The position numbers and the translations under genes were made by a program. Positions 7,211-14,734 of a stretch of 21,076 bases of DNA are shown here, in pieces. The notes beneath the pieces are model-generated. The model made no database searches. It had not been told where the DNA came from and saw only the letters and a program-made list of their open reading frames with translations. Each line of letters starts with the position of its first letter. Within the stretch, counting starts at the first letter, position 1. The stretch is from Porticoccaceae bacterium UBA1989. GTDB lineage: Bacteria; Pseudomonadota; Gammaproteobacteria; Pseudomonadales; Porticoccaceae. The stretch spans positions 1 to 21,076 of the forward strand of contig DDDD01000176.1 of NCBI GenBank assembly GCA_002335945.1, given 5' to 3'.

Positions 7211-7831
7211 CTAGCTACAAAGTCGCTTGTAGGTCTCTTCCATGCGGCTGTAGAGATCGTCTTTAAAGGTCGCCGATGCGGAATCAAGCTGGCCAACGAT
7301 CTCAACTAAGTGCTCGTTATCTTCGACTCCACCCCACTGCTTCTGATAGCTGCCATCTTGATAGCCGTGGTCCTGTCGGAAGAAGTTAAGAACATTCTTA
7401 CCCACATAACCTATGTACAGAGTTTCAAAATCCATCTTAATGCCTTGCATCAGGCGGGCAAAACCAGCGATATCAAAATCTTTAGTGGCCAGTGTCTGCT
7501 CGGTGAACTCTTCTAGATCTGTAGCAAAGTCATTGCTAGGCTTAGCATTGGCGAATTCTTCAGTCACCTTCGCAGTAATTTCCTCGACAGAGTCGCCCTT
7601 AAGTAACAGCAAGCTGAGGCCGAAATGCCAAATATCCACTAGCTCTAAGGCAATCTGATCCACATCTGGGGTCTGTTTTTTCCACCACTTCCAACCGTAA
7701 TGGTCGAGAAGCTCGGCACATTCCACCCAAATGGCACGGTACCATTCGAATTCCTGCTCTTGCCACTGGCTGTGTACCTTGGTGTTCATCTCGCCTTGCA
7801 ATTGCAGCATGGTCGCTAGTTGCTGTTTCAT
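7211..7831 (-). CDS. dUTP diphosphatase, dimeric all-alpha type (dUTPase_2)
   Basis: A 206-residue all-helical protein of the dimeric dUTPase/MazG superfamily, predicted to hydrolyse dUTP (and dUDP) to dUMP, keeping uracil out of DNA and supplying dTMP precursors. The metal-binding ExxE...ExxD pattern is present: E37/E40 in WVECAELLDHYGWKWWKK and E63/D66 in ALELVDIWHFG. Later FETLYIGYVGKNVLNFFRQD matches the conserved second half. The open frame continues to 7930, but ATG 7829-7831 with AAGGAG six bases upstream is clearly the start; the upstream residues only overlap the end of the preceding gene. It begins 13 bases after the metallo-hydrolase gene stop, so the two are probably co-transcribed. 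This family is unrelated to the trimeric Dut of E. coli. Confidence 0.88.
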   Translation of the reverse strand: MKQQLATMLQLQGEMNTKVHSQWQEQEFEWYRAIWVECAELLDHYGWKWWKKQTPDVDQIALELVDIWHFGLSLLLLKGDSVEEITAKVTEEFANAKPSNDFATDLEEFTEQTLATKDFDIAGFARLMQGIKMDFETLYIGYVGKNVLNFFRQDHGYQDGSYQKQWGGVEDNEHLVEIVGQLDSASATFKDDLYSRMEETYKRLCS

Positions 7832-7844
7832 TGTTGCTCCTTGG

Positions 7845-8534
7845 TTAAGCTCGTATAAAGCTGTTGCTGGTTTTTTCATGGCCAATACTGGTGTTTGGGC
7901 CATGGCCTGTGACCACGACAGCCTCATCATCGAGACTGTAGATGCGTTCTTTAATAGACGTAATTATCTGATCAAAATTACCACCAGGTAAGTCGGTACG
8001 CCCAATGCTGCCCAAGAATAATGTGTCCCCAGCGATCAGGGTTTTATATTCTTCAAACCAAAAGCTGATGGAACCCGGCGTATGGCCAGGCGTGTGAATG
8101 GCCACACCACCACAGCAGTTTAGGTCCTGGTCGTCGTGCATAAAATGATCTGGCTCAGGCAGAGTAACCTTGGGTACGCCAAAGCGTTCGCACTGCTCTT
8201 CTACCATGTCCCAGAGAAACTTATCCCCTTCGTGAAGGTAGATCGGCGCGCCTGTGGCTTCTTTAATAATGCCGGAGGCGAGAATATGATCGAGGTGAGC
8301 ATGGGTATGAATAATGCCCACAACCTTTAGCTTTAGCTCCTTGAGCAGAGCCAGAATATAGTCGGCATCGCCACCTGGATCGATTACCAGCGCCTTGCCG
8401 GACAGACTGTCTCCAATCACGGAGCAATTACATTGCAGCGGACCGACGGGAAAGGTTCGGATAATAAACTGGGACTGAGTCGTCTGTCCTTCTCGCATAG
8501 GCTCTGCTATCGGCTCTACTATAAGTTCTGACAT
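7845..8534 (-). CDS. Metallo-beta-lactamase-fold hydrolase (glyoxalase II-like, YcbL type)
   Basis: A 229-residue protein with the metallo-beta-lactamase fold. Zinc ligands are visible: HTHAHLDH (76-83), H151 in HTPGHTPGS, D170 in IAGDTLF and H211 in VVTGHGPNT. The GSIGRTDLPGG segment is typical of the glyoxalase-II-like YcbL group, which can hydrolyse S-lactoylglutathione; the true substrate is uncertain. The first 25 or so residues (EPIAEPMREGQ) are an extra, weakly conserved N-terminal stretch, and a shorter start cannot be excluded. It lies 35 bases downstream of tatD and 13 bases upstream of the dUTPase gene, forming a tatD - hydrolase - dUTPase unit. Confidence 0.85.
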   Translation of the reverse strand: MSELIVEPIAEPMREGQTTQSQFIIRTFPVGPLQCNCSVIGDSLSGKALVIDPGGDADYILALLKELKLKVVGIIHTHAHLDHILASGIIKEATGAPIYLHEGDKFLWDMVEEQCERFGVPKVTLPEPDHFMHDDQDLNCCGGVAIHTPGHTPGSISFWFEEYKTLIAGDTLFLGSIGRTDLPGGNFDQIITSIKERIYSLDDEAVVVTGHGPNTSIGHEKTSNSFIRA

Positions 8535-8551
8535 AGGGCTATCTCTATTGT

Positions 8552-8565
8552 GAGTCTATTGACTC
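8552..8565 (-). other. Small hairpin between tatD and the metallo-hydrolase gene
   Basis: GAGTC-TATT-GACTC forms a five-base stem with a four-base loop in the 35-base gap just after the tatD stop. It lacks a U-tract, so termination is unlikely; its role, if any, is unknown. Confidence 0.35.
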
Positions 8566-8569
8566 GTAA

Positions 8570-9352
8570 TTATTGGCTGACTGGTATTTTAAACAGTCGG
8601 TGGAAGTTTTGCGTAGTGATTTCGGCTAATTCTTCCAGACTAATTTCCCGCAGGTCGGCGATGCACTGAGCCACTTCACGCACATACTGAGGTTCATTCT
8701 GCTTACCCCGATGTGGAACCGGCGCCAGCCAGGGAGAATCGGTCTCTACCAGAATACGATCAAGCGGGACTTTTTTGGCTACTTCCCGCAAGTCTGCAGC
8801 ACTGTTAAAGGTCACTATTCCCGAGAAAGAAATATAGAAACCCAGCTCTATTGCAGCCTTTGCCATCTCCCATGTCTCGGTAAAACAATGCATAACACCG
8901 CCCGCCGCTAGGGGATATTCACGGAGTAACGCGATGGTTTCGTCGCGCGCCTCTCTGGTGTGAATAATAATAGGCAACTCGGTTTGCTGCGCCGCCAACA
9001 AATGATTCACGAAGCTTTCACGCTGCCATAGCAGTGTTTCTGCACTGTAAAAATTATCTAGGCCAGTCTCGCCAATAGCGACAACCCCTTTGGCCTGAGC
9101 CAGAGACACAAGCTTTTCCACCGAGGGTACGGGCTGAGTTATCTTCTGTAGAGGATGCACGCCAACTGAGGAGTAGATGTTGTCGTACTGAGCGGTAAGC
9201 TTAACCAGAGAGGCTGAGGTTTCCAGATCAACGGCAACACTGAGGAACTGAGTAATACCTTTGGCCTGGGCATCTGCCAATACGGCATTGAGGCCACCCT
9301 CTCGATCATCCAGCTTTAAATGGTCGAGATGGCAGTGAGAATCTACCAGCAT
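8570..9352 (-). CDS. TatD-family metal-dependent hydrolase/DNase (YcfH-like)
   Basis: A 260-residue TIM-barrel amidohydrolase-superfamily protein. It starts with the TatD signature MLVDSHCHLD (metal ligands H6 and H8), followed by GVHPLQ (about 72-77), AIGETGLDNFY (about 92-102, metal-bridging glutamate), IIIHTREARDETI (histidine ligand), GGVMHCFTET and the closing ILVETDSPWLAP (aspartate ligand). TatD proteins are Mg2+-dependent 3'-5' exonucleases or AP endonucleases; this copy corresponds to the ycfH gene of the tmk-holB-ycfH cluster. It lies downstream of pilZ with a 28-base gap, completing the conserved block. The physiological substrate is not known from sequence. Confidence 0.92.
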   Translation of the reverse strand: MLVDSHCHLDHLKLDDREGGLNAVLADAQAKGITQFLSVAVDLETSASLVKLTAQYDNIYSSVGVHPLQKITQPVPSVEKLVSLAQAKGVVAIGETGLDNFYSAETLLWQRESFVNHLLAAQQTELPIIIHTREARDETIALLREYPLAAGGVMHCFTETWEMAKAAIELGFYISFSGIVTFNSAADLREVAKKVPLDRILVETDSPWLAPVPHRGKQNEPQYVREVAQCIADLREISLEELAEITTQNFHRLFKIPVSQ

Positions 9353-9380
9353 AATGAGACTTTTCTTGTTATGGGTTTTA

Positions 9381-9737
9381 TTACATCGTTAATGTCGGAT
9401 GATGAGAATTCACCATACCAGTTAACGCCTGTTCAATCTGAATTTTAAGCTCTGCTTGCTCGTCGGTGAACTGCACGCCGACACCTTCGTTTTTGGAACT
9501 GCCCGAGCCCTTGTGCGTCACCCAGACCACTTTACCGGTCATGGGAATTGGGTCGGTACGCAGATAGATACTCAGCAGGAAAAAAATATCATCTCCAAGC
9601 TCATGGACCTTTTTGGTGGGAACAAAAATTGCGCCCCCCTGCACAAACGACATGTAATGTTCATAAAGCTCAGATTCGTCTCTGATTTCGAGGGCTAGAA
9701 TACCCGCCTTGCCACCACTAAATCCTTTGCTTGCCAT
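9381..9737 (-). CDS. pilZ: PilZ domain protein, type IV pilus assembly
   Basis: A 118-residue single-domain PilZ protein resembling the founding PilZ of Pseudomonas type IV pilus biogenesis, and ending with the similar motif PTLTM. The blocks GILALEIRDESELYEHYM, GGAIFVPT, GDDIFFLLSI, VTGKVVW-like MTGKVVWVT and GVGVQF are visible. It lacks the RxxxR and D/NxSxxG motifs that bind cyclic-di-GMP, as does canonical PilZ, which instead works by contacting the PilB/FimX machinery. The frame extends to 9767, but ATG 9735-9737 with GAGG about seven bases upstream gives the family N-terminus. Its place between holB and tatD is the same as in Pseudomonas. Confidence 0.88.
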   Translation of the reverse strand: MASKGFSGGKAGILALEIRDESELYEHYMSFVQGGAIFVPTKKVHELGDDIFFLLSIYLRTDPIPMTGKVVWVTHKGSGSSKNEGVGVQFTDEQAELKIQIEQALTGMVNSHHPTLTM

Positions 9738-9840
9738 ATTACCGCCTCTCTTTTCCCTTGATACCAATAATACACATTTCCTTAATACACAGCATCAACC
9801 GAAAAACACTCAGTGATGGCTAAAGACTAGCACAGACTAC

Positions 9841-10809
9841 TTAGGCTCTACGGCGAAATACCTGCAGCCAATCCATAAATAGCTCTTCCCAAAGCAACTG
9901 TGGGTTAGGGTTAGAGCCAGACAAAACCCAGCCACGGGCGCTGCGCAATTTGTCGGAAAACTCAAACAGCCTTGCATTTGGCTTATTTTGTAACTCGCCA
10001 GTGGCCAGTCGGTGCAGGTAGTCCATAAACCAGCCCAGCATTAGATCGCTGTTCTGTTTCTGGCACTGCTGTGCAGCATCTAAGGCCGACAGTTCACCCA
10101 GACGCAGTTTATCCACTATAGCTTCGAACTGTCGTCTGGTCTCAAGGCTATCACTCTGCAGGTACTCCAGTGCTAACAGGGGCCTTCCGGTGGCTAGATC
10201 GAGTGTTGCCTCTGACTCTTGCCGATTACCCGTTATCTCTGCCAACCATTGCGTGGCGATCTCGCGATCGGGCAGTGGCAGATTGTACTTTTGACAGCGA
10301 CTGCGAATAGTTGCGGACACCATGCCGGGGCGATGGGAGACCAGAATTAATAATGCTTTACCCTGAGGCTCTTCAAGGCTTTTGAGCAGGGCATTGGAGG
10401 CACTGATATTCATGGACTCGGCGGGCATGATCACCGCGAGTTTCCATCCACCCTGCTGGGCTGTTTTACTGAGCAGCATGCACAGCTTGCGGACAGGGTC
10501 GATAAGTATTCTTTTACCCTCTTCCTCAGGTTCAAGAATGCTGAGATCGGGATGATTACCGGCTAGCAATAGCTGACAGCTCTTGCATGAACCACAGGCG
10601 TATTTACTCATCTCGGCAGTACAGAGTAGGCGTTGAGCTAAGGCCAGGGCCAGTCGCTCTTTACCTATGCCCTGTGGGCCAGTGAGCATTAGGGCATGGG
10701 CCATACGCCCCTGCTCTATATTTTGATTAAAGCTATCCCATAATTCCTGATGCCAGGGATAAGGCAGGCTCAATGAGGCAGTTGTTTCACTAGACGGCAA
10801 GCTAGGCAT
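9841..10809 (-). CDS. holB: DNA polymerase III subunit delta' (clamp loader)
   Basis: A 322-residue AAA+ clamp-loader subunit. It has the P-loop region TGPQGIGKERLA (43-54) and a four-cysteine zinc module (C63, C72, C75, C78 in ACGSCKSCQLL). The NISASNALLKSLEEP motif and the SRCQ arginine-finger-type motif (TIRSRCQKYNL) follow. Delta' works with delta and tau/gamma to load the beta sliding clamp during replication. The gene starts inside tmk, with an eight-base overlap, implying translational coupling. A 103-base gap without a clear terminator separates its stop from pilZ. Confidence 0.94.
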   Translation of the reverse strand: MPSLPSSETTASLSLPYPWHQELWDSFNQNIEQGRMAHALMLTGPQGIGKERLALALAQRLLCTAEMSKYACGSCKSCQLLLAGNHPDLSILEPEEEGKRILIDPVRKLCMLLSKTAQQGGWKLAVIMPAESMNISASNALLKSLEEPQGKALLILVSHRPGMVSATIRSRCQKYNLPLPDREIATQWLAEITGNRQESEATLDLATGRPLLALEYLQSDSLETRRQFEAIVDKLRLGELSALDAAQQCQKQNSDLMLGWFMDYLHRLATGELQNKPNARLFEFSDKLRSARGWVLSGSNPNPQLLWEELFMDWLQVFRRRA

Positions 10810-11443
10810 TAGATTCCTCAGAGGAAAACCAGAAGGCTTCTAGTGCGACGGTAATTTGGCGCTGCACAGCCTTCAAGGGGCTAGATGCGTCGATAATCAC
10901 ACAGCGGTCGGGGTTCTCTTCGGCAATCTTCAGGTATCCCTGACGCACGCGCTCGAAGAATTCCACCTGCTCCTGCTCAAAGCGATCGGGTTCACTGCGG
11001 GCGCTGGCACGTTTTAGGCCAACCTCCACGGGAATATCAAGAATAAGGGTCAGATCTGGCCTTAGACTGCCCTGTACGAGCATTTCTAGCTCAGCAATCA
11101 AATCGGTGCGCATATTACGCCCAGCGCCCTGATAGGCGTAAGTGGCGTCAGTGAAGCGATCGCAGAGTACCCAGGCGCCCTCGGAGAGCACCGGCTTTAT
11201 TACCTGATGAAGATGCTGAGCACGTCCGGCAAACATCAGCAGGAGCTCTGCAGTGCTGCACACAATTTCATCACGGGGAGCTAACAGTAACTCACGAATC
11301 TGCTCGGCGAGAGGCGTTCCACCAGGCTCGCGGGTGCAGACAAAGGCCAGATTTTTGGCTTCCAACCAGGACTGAATAAACTCAATATTGGTGGTTTTAC
11401 CCACGCCTTCAGTGCCTTCAATGGTGATAAATTTGCCGCGCAT
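10802..11443 (-). CDS. tmk: Thymidylate kinase (dTMP kinase)
   Basis: A 213-residue P-loop kinase converting dTMP to dTDP with ATP. Motifs in order: Walker A GTEGVGKTT (10-18), CTREPGGTPLAEQIR (substrate-binding loop), VLCDRFTDATYAYQGAGR (the DR(F/Y) motif and dTMP-binding residues), LTLILDIPVEVGLKRA and the LID segment with SEPDRFEQE. Length is normal. The ATG directly abuts the mltG stop with no gap, and the 3' end overlaps holB by eight bases, so mltG-tmk-holB form one tightly packed unit. Confidence 0.96.
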   Translation of the reverse strand: MRGKFITIEGTEGVGKTTNIEFIQSWLEAKNLAFVCTREPGGTPLAEQIRELLLAPRDEIVCSTAELLLMFAGRAQHLHQVIKPVLSEGAWVLCDRFTDATYAYQGAGRNMRTDLIAELEMLVQGSLRPDLTLILDIPVEVGLKRASARSEPDRFEQEQVEFFERVRQGYLKIAEENPDRCVIIDASSPLKAVQRQITVALEAFWFSSEESNA

Positions 11444-12508
11444 TTAAAATTCGCTCTGCTGACTTTGCTGTTTTTTCAAGGGTGCAGACTGGTAATTCTG
11501 CACTCGCTGTTTAATTTGATACTGCCTGACCGCACGCTGATGTTCCGTAAAACTATCAGAAAAATAATGACTGCCATCTCCCCGCGCTACAAAGTATAGG
11601 CTACTGCCGGGCAGTGGATGCAGAGCGGCTTCGATGGCGGCCGCACTTGGCATTGCGATGGGTGTTGGCGGTAGACCATTAATCATATAGGTATTATAGG
11701 CAGTACGCTGCTTCAAATGCTTGCGGCGAATATTGCCTTTGTAGGCATCACCCATACCATAGATAACGGTGGGGTCTGTTTGCAGACGCATACCCCGCTG
11801 CAACCGTCGTACAAATACCCCGGCAATCTCGGCTCGTTCGTAGGTCACGCCGGTCTCTTTCTCAATGATAGAGGCCATAATCAATGCTTCATAGGCGGTT
11901 TTATAGGGAAGATCAGCTTCTCTACCCTGCCAGGCCCTGTCGAGTATCCGCTGCATCTGGCCATGGGCTTGAACAAGAATATCGGAGACGGAATCTGTGG
12001 CGCTGTAACTATAGGTATCAGGGAAGAACCAGCCCTCTGGATGCGCGAGATCAAGACCTGCAGCGGCCAATATTTGGTCTGGGTCCTTATTAGCAATCTC
12101 AGAAAACTGCTTTATCTTGGCCAGATGAGATAGCCACTGCTTAAAAGACCAGCCTTCGGGGAATGTGACCCTATGAAGAATGACCTCACCGCGATTAAAT
12201 TTTTTCAACAGCGTGCGAGCGCTGTCTGTGGCCTCAATACGATAGCTACCTGCCTGTATCGATGTTCGATCAGATAGCTTGGCATAGGCAGAAAGAATAC
12301 GAGGATGGGAAATAATACTGTCTTTATGAAGCTGGCGAGTCACGCGGCTGAGACTACTGCCACTGTCGATAGACCAAACGACAGACTTCTCTTCGATTAG
12401 GTTTACCGGGCGATCGAGATGCTGGTGCACAAAGCCCAATAGCCAGGCCCCAGCAATGGCCAACAGCAGTAAGCAGAGAACCGTGATTCGTAAGAGGGGT
12501 TTAATCAT
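11444..12508 (-). CDS. mltG: Endolytic peptidoglycan transglycosylase MltG
   Basis: A 354-residue MltG (YceG-like) protein, an inner-membrane endolytic murein transglycosylase that cuts nascent glycan strands and sets their length. It has an N-terminal membrane anchor (about residues 8-27, ITVLCLLLLAIAGAWLLGF), a LysM-like region (about 40-115) and the catalytic domain. The latter shows HPEGWFFPDTY (156-166), ASIIEKETG (212-220, with the catalytic glutamate pair E216/E218) and MRLQTDPTVIYGMGD (240-254). The ATG overlaps the pabC stop by four bases. The C-terminal tail is unusually rich in Q, K and S, a detail of no known importance. Confidence 0.95.
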   Translation of the reverse strand: MIKPLLRITVLCLLLLAIAGAWLLGFVHQHLDRPVNLIEEKSVVWSIDSGSSLSRVTRQLHKDSIISHPRILSAYAKLSDRTSIQAGSYRIEATDSARTLLKKFNRGEVILHRVTFPEGWSFKQWLSHLAKIKQFSEIANKDPDQILAAAGLDLAHPEGWFFPDTYSYSATDSVSDILVQAHGQMQRILDRAWQGREADLPYKTAYEALIMASIIEKETGVTYERAEIAGVFVRRLQRGMRLQTDPTVIYGMGDAYKGNIRRKHLKQRTAYNTYMINGLPPTPIAMPSAAAIEAALHPLPGSSLYFVARGDGSHYFSDSFTEHQRAVRQYQIKQRVQNYQSAPLKKQQSQQSEF

Positions 12509-13413
12509 TGAAAACAGTGATAGTGATCGGCCAGCGCAGATTGAACCATGTTTGTGTGGCTGCCGATAGTCAAAGGCATAACAATATTTTTATGATCAGG
12601 ACCCTGGATAAAGCCTACCACTGGGCGAATACCGCGAACTGAGTTACAGGTAAACATCTGGTCACAGTCGGCTAGCTGGCTAGAAGCAATATCCACAACG
12701 GTCACAGGAATTTCTAGCTGGGGAAATATTTCCTCCAGCAGCACCCCACGCATTACGCCAGATACCCCAGCATTGTTTAGGCAGGGGGTAATCCAACCCT
12801 GTTGGGGGGTATGGAGAAAAATATTCGCGGCAGTGGTTTCAATAAGAAAGTTATTCTGGTCAAACATCAGACCATCTGCATAGCTCTCGTCAGCCCATTC
12901 ATTGCGCGCCATCACCTGATCGAGTCGATTAAGATGTTTAATGCCTGCCAAAATGGGATTACTGGGTAAACGGTAGTCACAGTGCCTCAGACTGATGCCC
13001 TGCGTAGAGTCAATCTCTGCCCCTTGCTGTAGTTCTGGCTCTTGCTGTAACTCTGGCAGCTCAGCATACAGGCAAATAATGCGCGCTGTAACAGTTGCCG
13101 GGCTCTTATAGCCACGACCGCCTAGGCCAGCGCTAACGATTAGCTTGATAACACCAGTGTCAATAGCTTGCTGTTTCAGATGCTCTTGAAAATCATTAAG
13201 CTGCTGCACCACGACAGACAGGTGCAACGGAATACCCAGCGTAGCCGCATCACGAATCAAACGGCTAAGATGCCAACTCTCAAGAGGTAGCTGCCCCTTA
13301 TGAAATCGCATGGTTTCAAATAACCCATGACCATAGGCCAGACCTCGATCCATCAACGAGTCGCTGGCTACAAATGAGCCATCAATGCTGCCGATTATAT
13401 TTTTATTTACCAT
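12505..13413 (-). CDS. pabC: Aminodeoxychorismate lyase (4-amino-4-deoxychorismate lyase)
   Basis: A 302-residue fold-type IV PLP enzyme of the branched-chain aminotransferase/PabC superfamily. It converts aminodeoxychorismate to p-aminobenzoate and pyruvate for folate synthesis. Evidence: GLAYGHGLFETMR near the N-terminus (24-36), the PLP lysine K159 in AGIKHLNRLDQVMAR, and ETTAANIF plus CNSVRGIRPV later. Position before mltG is the conserved one. An insertion around residues 118-131 encodes a repeated PELQQ motif (see the repeat entry), making the protein slightly longer than usual. No strong ribosome-binding site precedes the ATG. It follows the terminator of acpP, so it needs its own promoter, which I could not identify in the 57-base gap. 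Confidence 0.9.
   Translation of the reverse strand: MVNKNIIGSIDGSFVASDSLMDRGLAYGHGLFETMRFHKGQLPLESWHLSRLIRDAATLGIPLHLSVVVQQLNDFQEHLKQQAIDTGVIKLIVSAGLGGRGYKSPATVTARIICLYAELPELQQEPELQQGAEIDSTQGISLRHCDYRLPSNPILAGIKHLNRLDQVMARNEWADESYADGLMFDQNNFLIETTAANIFLHTPQQGWITPCLNNAGVSGVMRGVLLEEIFPQLEIPVTVVDIASSQLADCDQMFTCNSVRGIRPVVGFIQGPDHKNIVMPLTIGSHTNMVQSALADHYHCFQ
13021..13056 (-). repeat. Imperfect 18-bp tandem duplication inside pabC
   Basis: Two adjacent 18-base units (13021-13038 and 13039-13056) match at 15 of 18 positions and keep the reading frame, encoding PELQQE followed by PELQQG. This looks like a small in-frame tandem duplication in a surface loop of PabC. Confidence 0.75.
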
Positions 13414-13470
13414 GGCGCTATTAAACCGAATAAACAGAACTTACACCATTAAACAAAACGATCGCCCATA

Positions 13471-13500
13471 AAAAAACCGCCCCAATTAGAGCGGTTTTTT
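13471..13500 (-). terminator. Intrinsic terminator after acpP
   Basis: A perfect 10-base inverted repeat, AAAAAACCGC (13471-13480) and GCGGTTTTTT (13491-13500), with a 10-base loop lies about 15 bases after the acpP stop. Read on the minus strand it is a stem followed by U residues. It marks the end of the yceD-to-acpP unit and separates it from pabC. Confidence 0.9.
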
Positions 13501-13514
13501 GAAACGGTCTAAAA

Positions 13515-13748
13515 TCAGCCGTTTGCAGTAATATAGCTAATTGCATCCTGAACGGTAGCAATCTTTTCTGCATCTTCATCAGGGATTTCAGCATCGAATT
13601 CCTCTTCTAAAGCCATAATGAGCTCAACTGTATCTAGCGAGTCAGCGCCAAGATCTTCAACAAAAGATGAAGTTATCTTAACATCTTCTTCTTTAACACC
13701 CAGTTGCTCTGCAACCATTTTTATAACGCGTTCTTCGATGTTGCTCAT
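13515..13748 (-). CDS. acpP: Acyl carrier protein
   Basis: A 77-residue, highly acidic four-helix carrier protein. It has the phosphopantetheine attachment motif GADSLDTVELIMALEEEF, with the modified serine at S37, and matches E. coli ACP almost throughout. It carries growing acyl chains for fatty-acid and phospholipid synthesis. The ATG follows a strong AAAGGAG site, consistent with very high expression. It lies 163 bases after fabG and ends before a strong terminator. In E. coli and Pseudomonas the next gene is fabF; here it is absent. Confidence 0.98.
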   Translation of the reverse strand: MSNIEERVIKMVAEQLGVKEEDVKITSSFVEDLGADSLDTVELIMALEEEFDAEIPDEDAEKIATVQDAISYITANG

Positions 13749-13839
13749 CGTGGTTCTACTCCTTTAAAGGGGTCGGATATAAATGTGTTATTTGAAAACA
13801 ATCTGCCAAATAACGATAATCTGTGTTGCTAGGGCGGGC

Positions 13840-13845
13840 ATTTTA
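13840..13845 (-). promoter_or_regulatory. Possible internal -10 element for acpP
   Basis: In the 163-base fabG-acpP gap the minus strand shows TAAAAT, a five-of-six match to the -10 consensus, placing a start about 85 bases before the acpP ATG. A small palindrome, TAGCAAAATGCTA (13855-13867), lies just upstream. No good -35 is present. In E. coli acpP also has extra promoters, which makes an internal promoter reasonable but unproven. Confidence 0.3.
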
Positions 13846-13911
13846 CCCTACAAATAGCAAAATGCTAGTGCCCATTTTTAAAAAGCTTAAATAACCAGTT
13901 AAATCAACAGG

Positions 13912-14655
13912 TTATGCCATATACATGCCGCCATTTACATGGATTGTTTCACCGGTTATGTACCCTGCGGCCTCACTAACAAGAAAGCTAACGACTCCAG
14001 CGATCTCTTCAGGTGTCCCTAAACGAGCTAATGGAATCTGTGTAAGCATAGACTCTTTATTCGCTTCGGGGAGGTCTTTGGTCATATCCGTATCGATAAA
14101 ACCGGGTGCCACTGTATTCACGGTGATACTGCGCGAGCCAAGTTCTTTGGCCAGTGCCCGCGCAAAACCCTCGACTCCGGCTTTACTTGCGGAATAGTTA
14201 CTTTGCCCGCCATTGCCCATAGAACCAACCACGGAGCTTATATTGATGATACGGCCCCAGCGAGCTTTGGTCATAGGACGCACACAGGCCTTAGCTAGGC
14301 GAAAAACGGAGGTTAGGTTGGTATTAATAACGTCCATCCACTCCTCTTCTTTCATGCGCATAAGAATATTGTCTTTAGTGATACCCGCATTATTAACCAA
14401 TATGGTAGGCGCACCAAACTCTTCGATAATAGCTTTTAATACGGCGTCGACAGACTCAGCATCAGTGACATTTAACATCATGCCGCGACCAGCAATGTTT
14501 TTTTCTGCCAGTCGCTGGGTGATCTTTTCAGCGCCAGATTCCGTGGTAGCAGTACCAATAACAATATGGCCGGAACCACCTAAATCATCAGCTATAGCAG
14601 CCCCAATGCCGCGACTTGCTCCGGTTACCAGAGCAACCTTTTGTTCAACAGCCAT
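13912..14655 (-). CDS. fabG: 3-oxoacyl-[acyl-carrier-protein] reductase
   Basis: A 247-residue short-chain dehydrogenase/reductase that uses NADPH to reduce 3-oxoacyl-ACP in each elongation round. The nucleotide-binding TGASRGIG (11-18), NNAG (88-91), and the catalytic triad S141, Y154 and K158 in ISSVVGSMGNGG...NYSASKAG are all present. So are the closing VAPGFIDTDMT and ITGETIHVNGGMYMA. AGGAG upstream of the ATG supports the start. The gene lies between fabD and acpP as in most proteobacteria; the 79-base gap to fabD contains an unusual phased repeat. Confidence 0.97.
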   Translation of the reverse strand: MAVEQKVALVTGASRGIGAAIADDLGGSGHIVIGTATTESGAEKITQRLAEKNIAGRGMMLNVTDAESVDAVLKAIIEEFGAPTILVNNAGITKDNILMRMKEEEWMDVINTNLTSVFRLAKACVRPMTKARWGRIINISSVVGSMGNGGQSNYSASKAGVEGFARALAKELGSRSITVNTVAPGFIDTDMTKDLPEANKESMLTQIPLARLGTPEEIAGVVSFLVSEAAGYITGETIHVNGGMYMA

Positions 14656-14675
14656 GCTGTTCTCCTGTTAGATAT

Positions 14676-14719
14676 TCGTAAAATACTCGTAAAAATCGCG
14701 TAAAACTCCTGTAAAAAAG
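14676..14719. repeat. Four phased 11-bp GTAAAA repeats between fabD and fabG
   Basis: Four units of exactly 11 bases lie end to end: TCGTAAAATAC, TCGTAAAAATC, GCGTAAAACTC and CTGTAAAAAAG (starting at 14676, 14687, 14698 and 14709). The GTAAAA core recurs at 14678, 14689, 14700 and 14711. A fifth, decayed unit may precede them at 14665. In addition the fabG ribosome-binding site complement CTCCTGT (14662-14668) recurs at 14706-14712, exactly 44 bases away. The spacing is close to one DNA turn, so the A-tracts would lie on one face and bend the DNA. Confidence 0.8.
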
Positions 14720-14734
14720 AATCCCGCTTTCGAA

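Noticed and set aside
8552..8565. Terminator after tatD
   Set aside because: The five-base stem has no U-tract and the next gene starts only 35 bases on, so it is listed only as a small hairpin.
9738..9840. Promoter or terminator between holB and pilZ
   Set aside because: A TTGATG and a TATTAT are present but 20 bases apart, and CACTGAGTG with five T gives only a three-base stem.
11717..12133. A 138-codon open frame on the plus strand inside mltG
   Set aside because: It lies wholly antisense to a well-supported gene, has no ribosome-binding site and its protein resembles nothing I know.
14213..14671. A 152-codon plus-strand frame opposite fabG
   Set aside because: Antisense to a strongly conserved gene; composition reflects the complementary strand of fabG codons.
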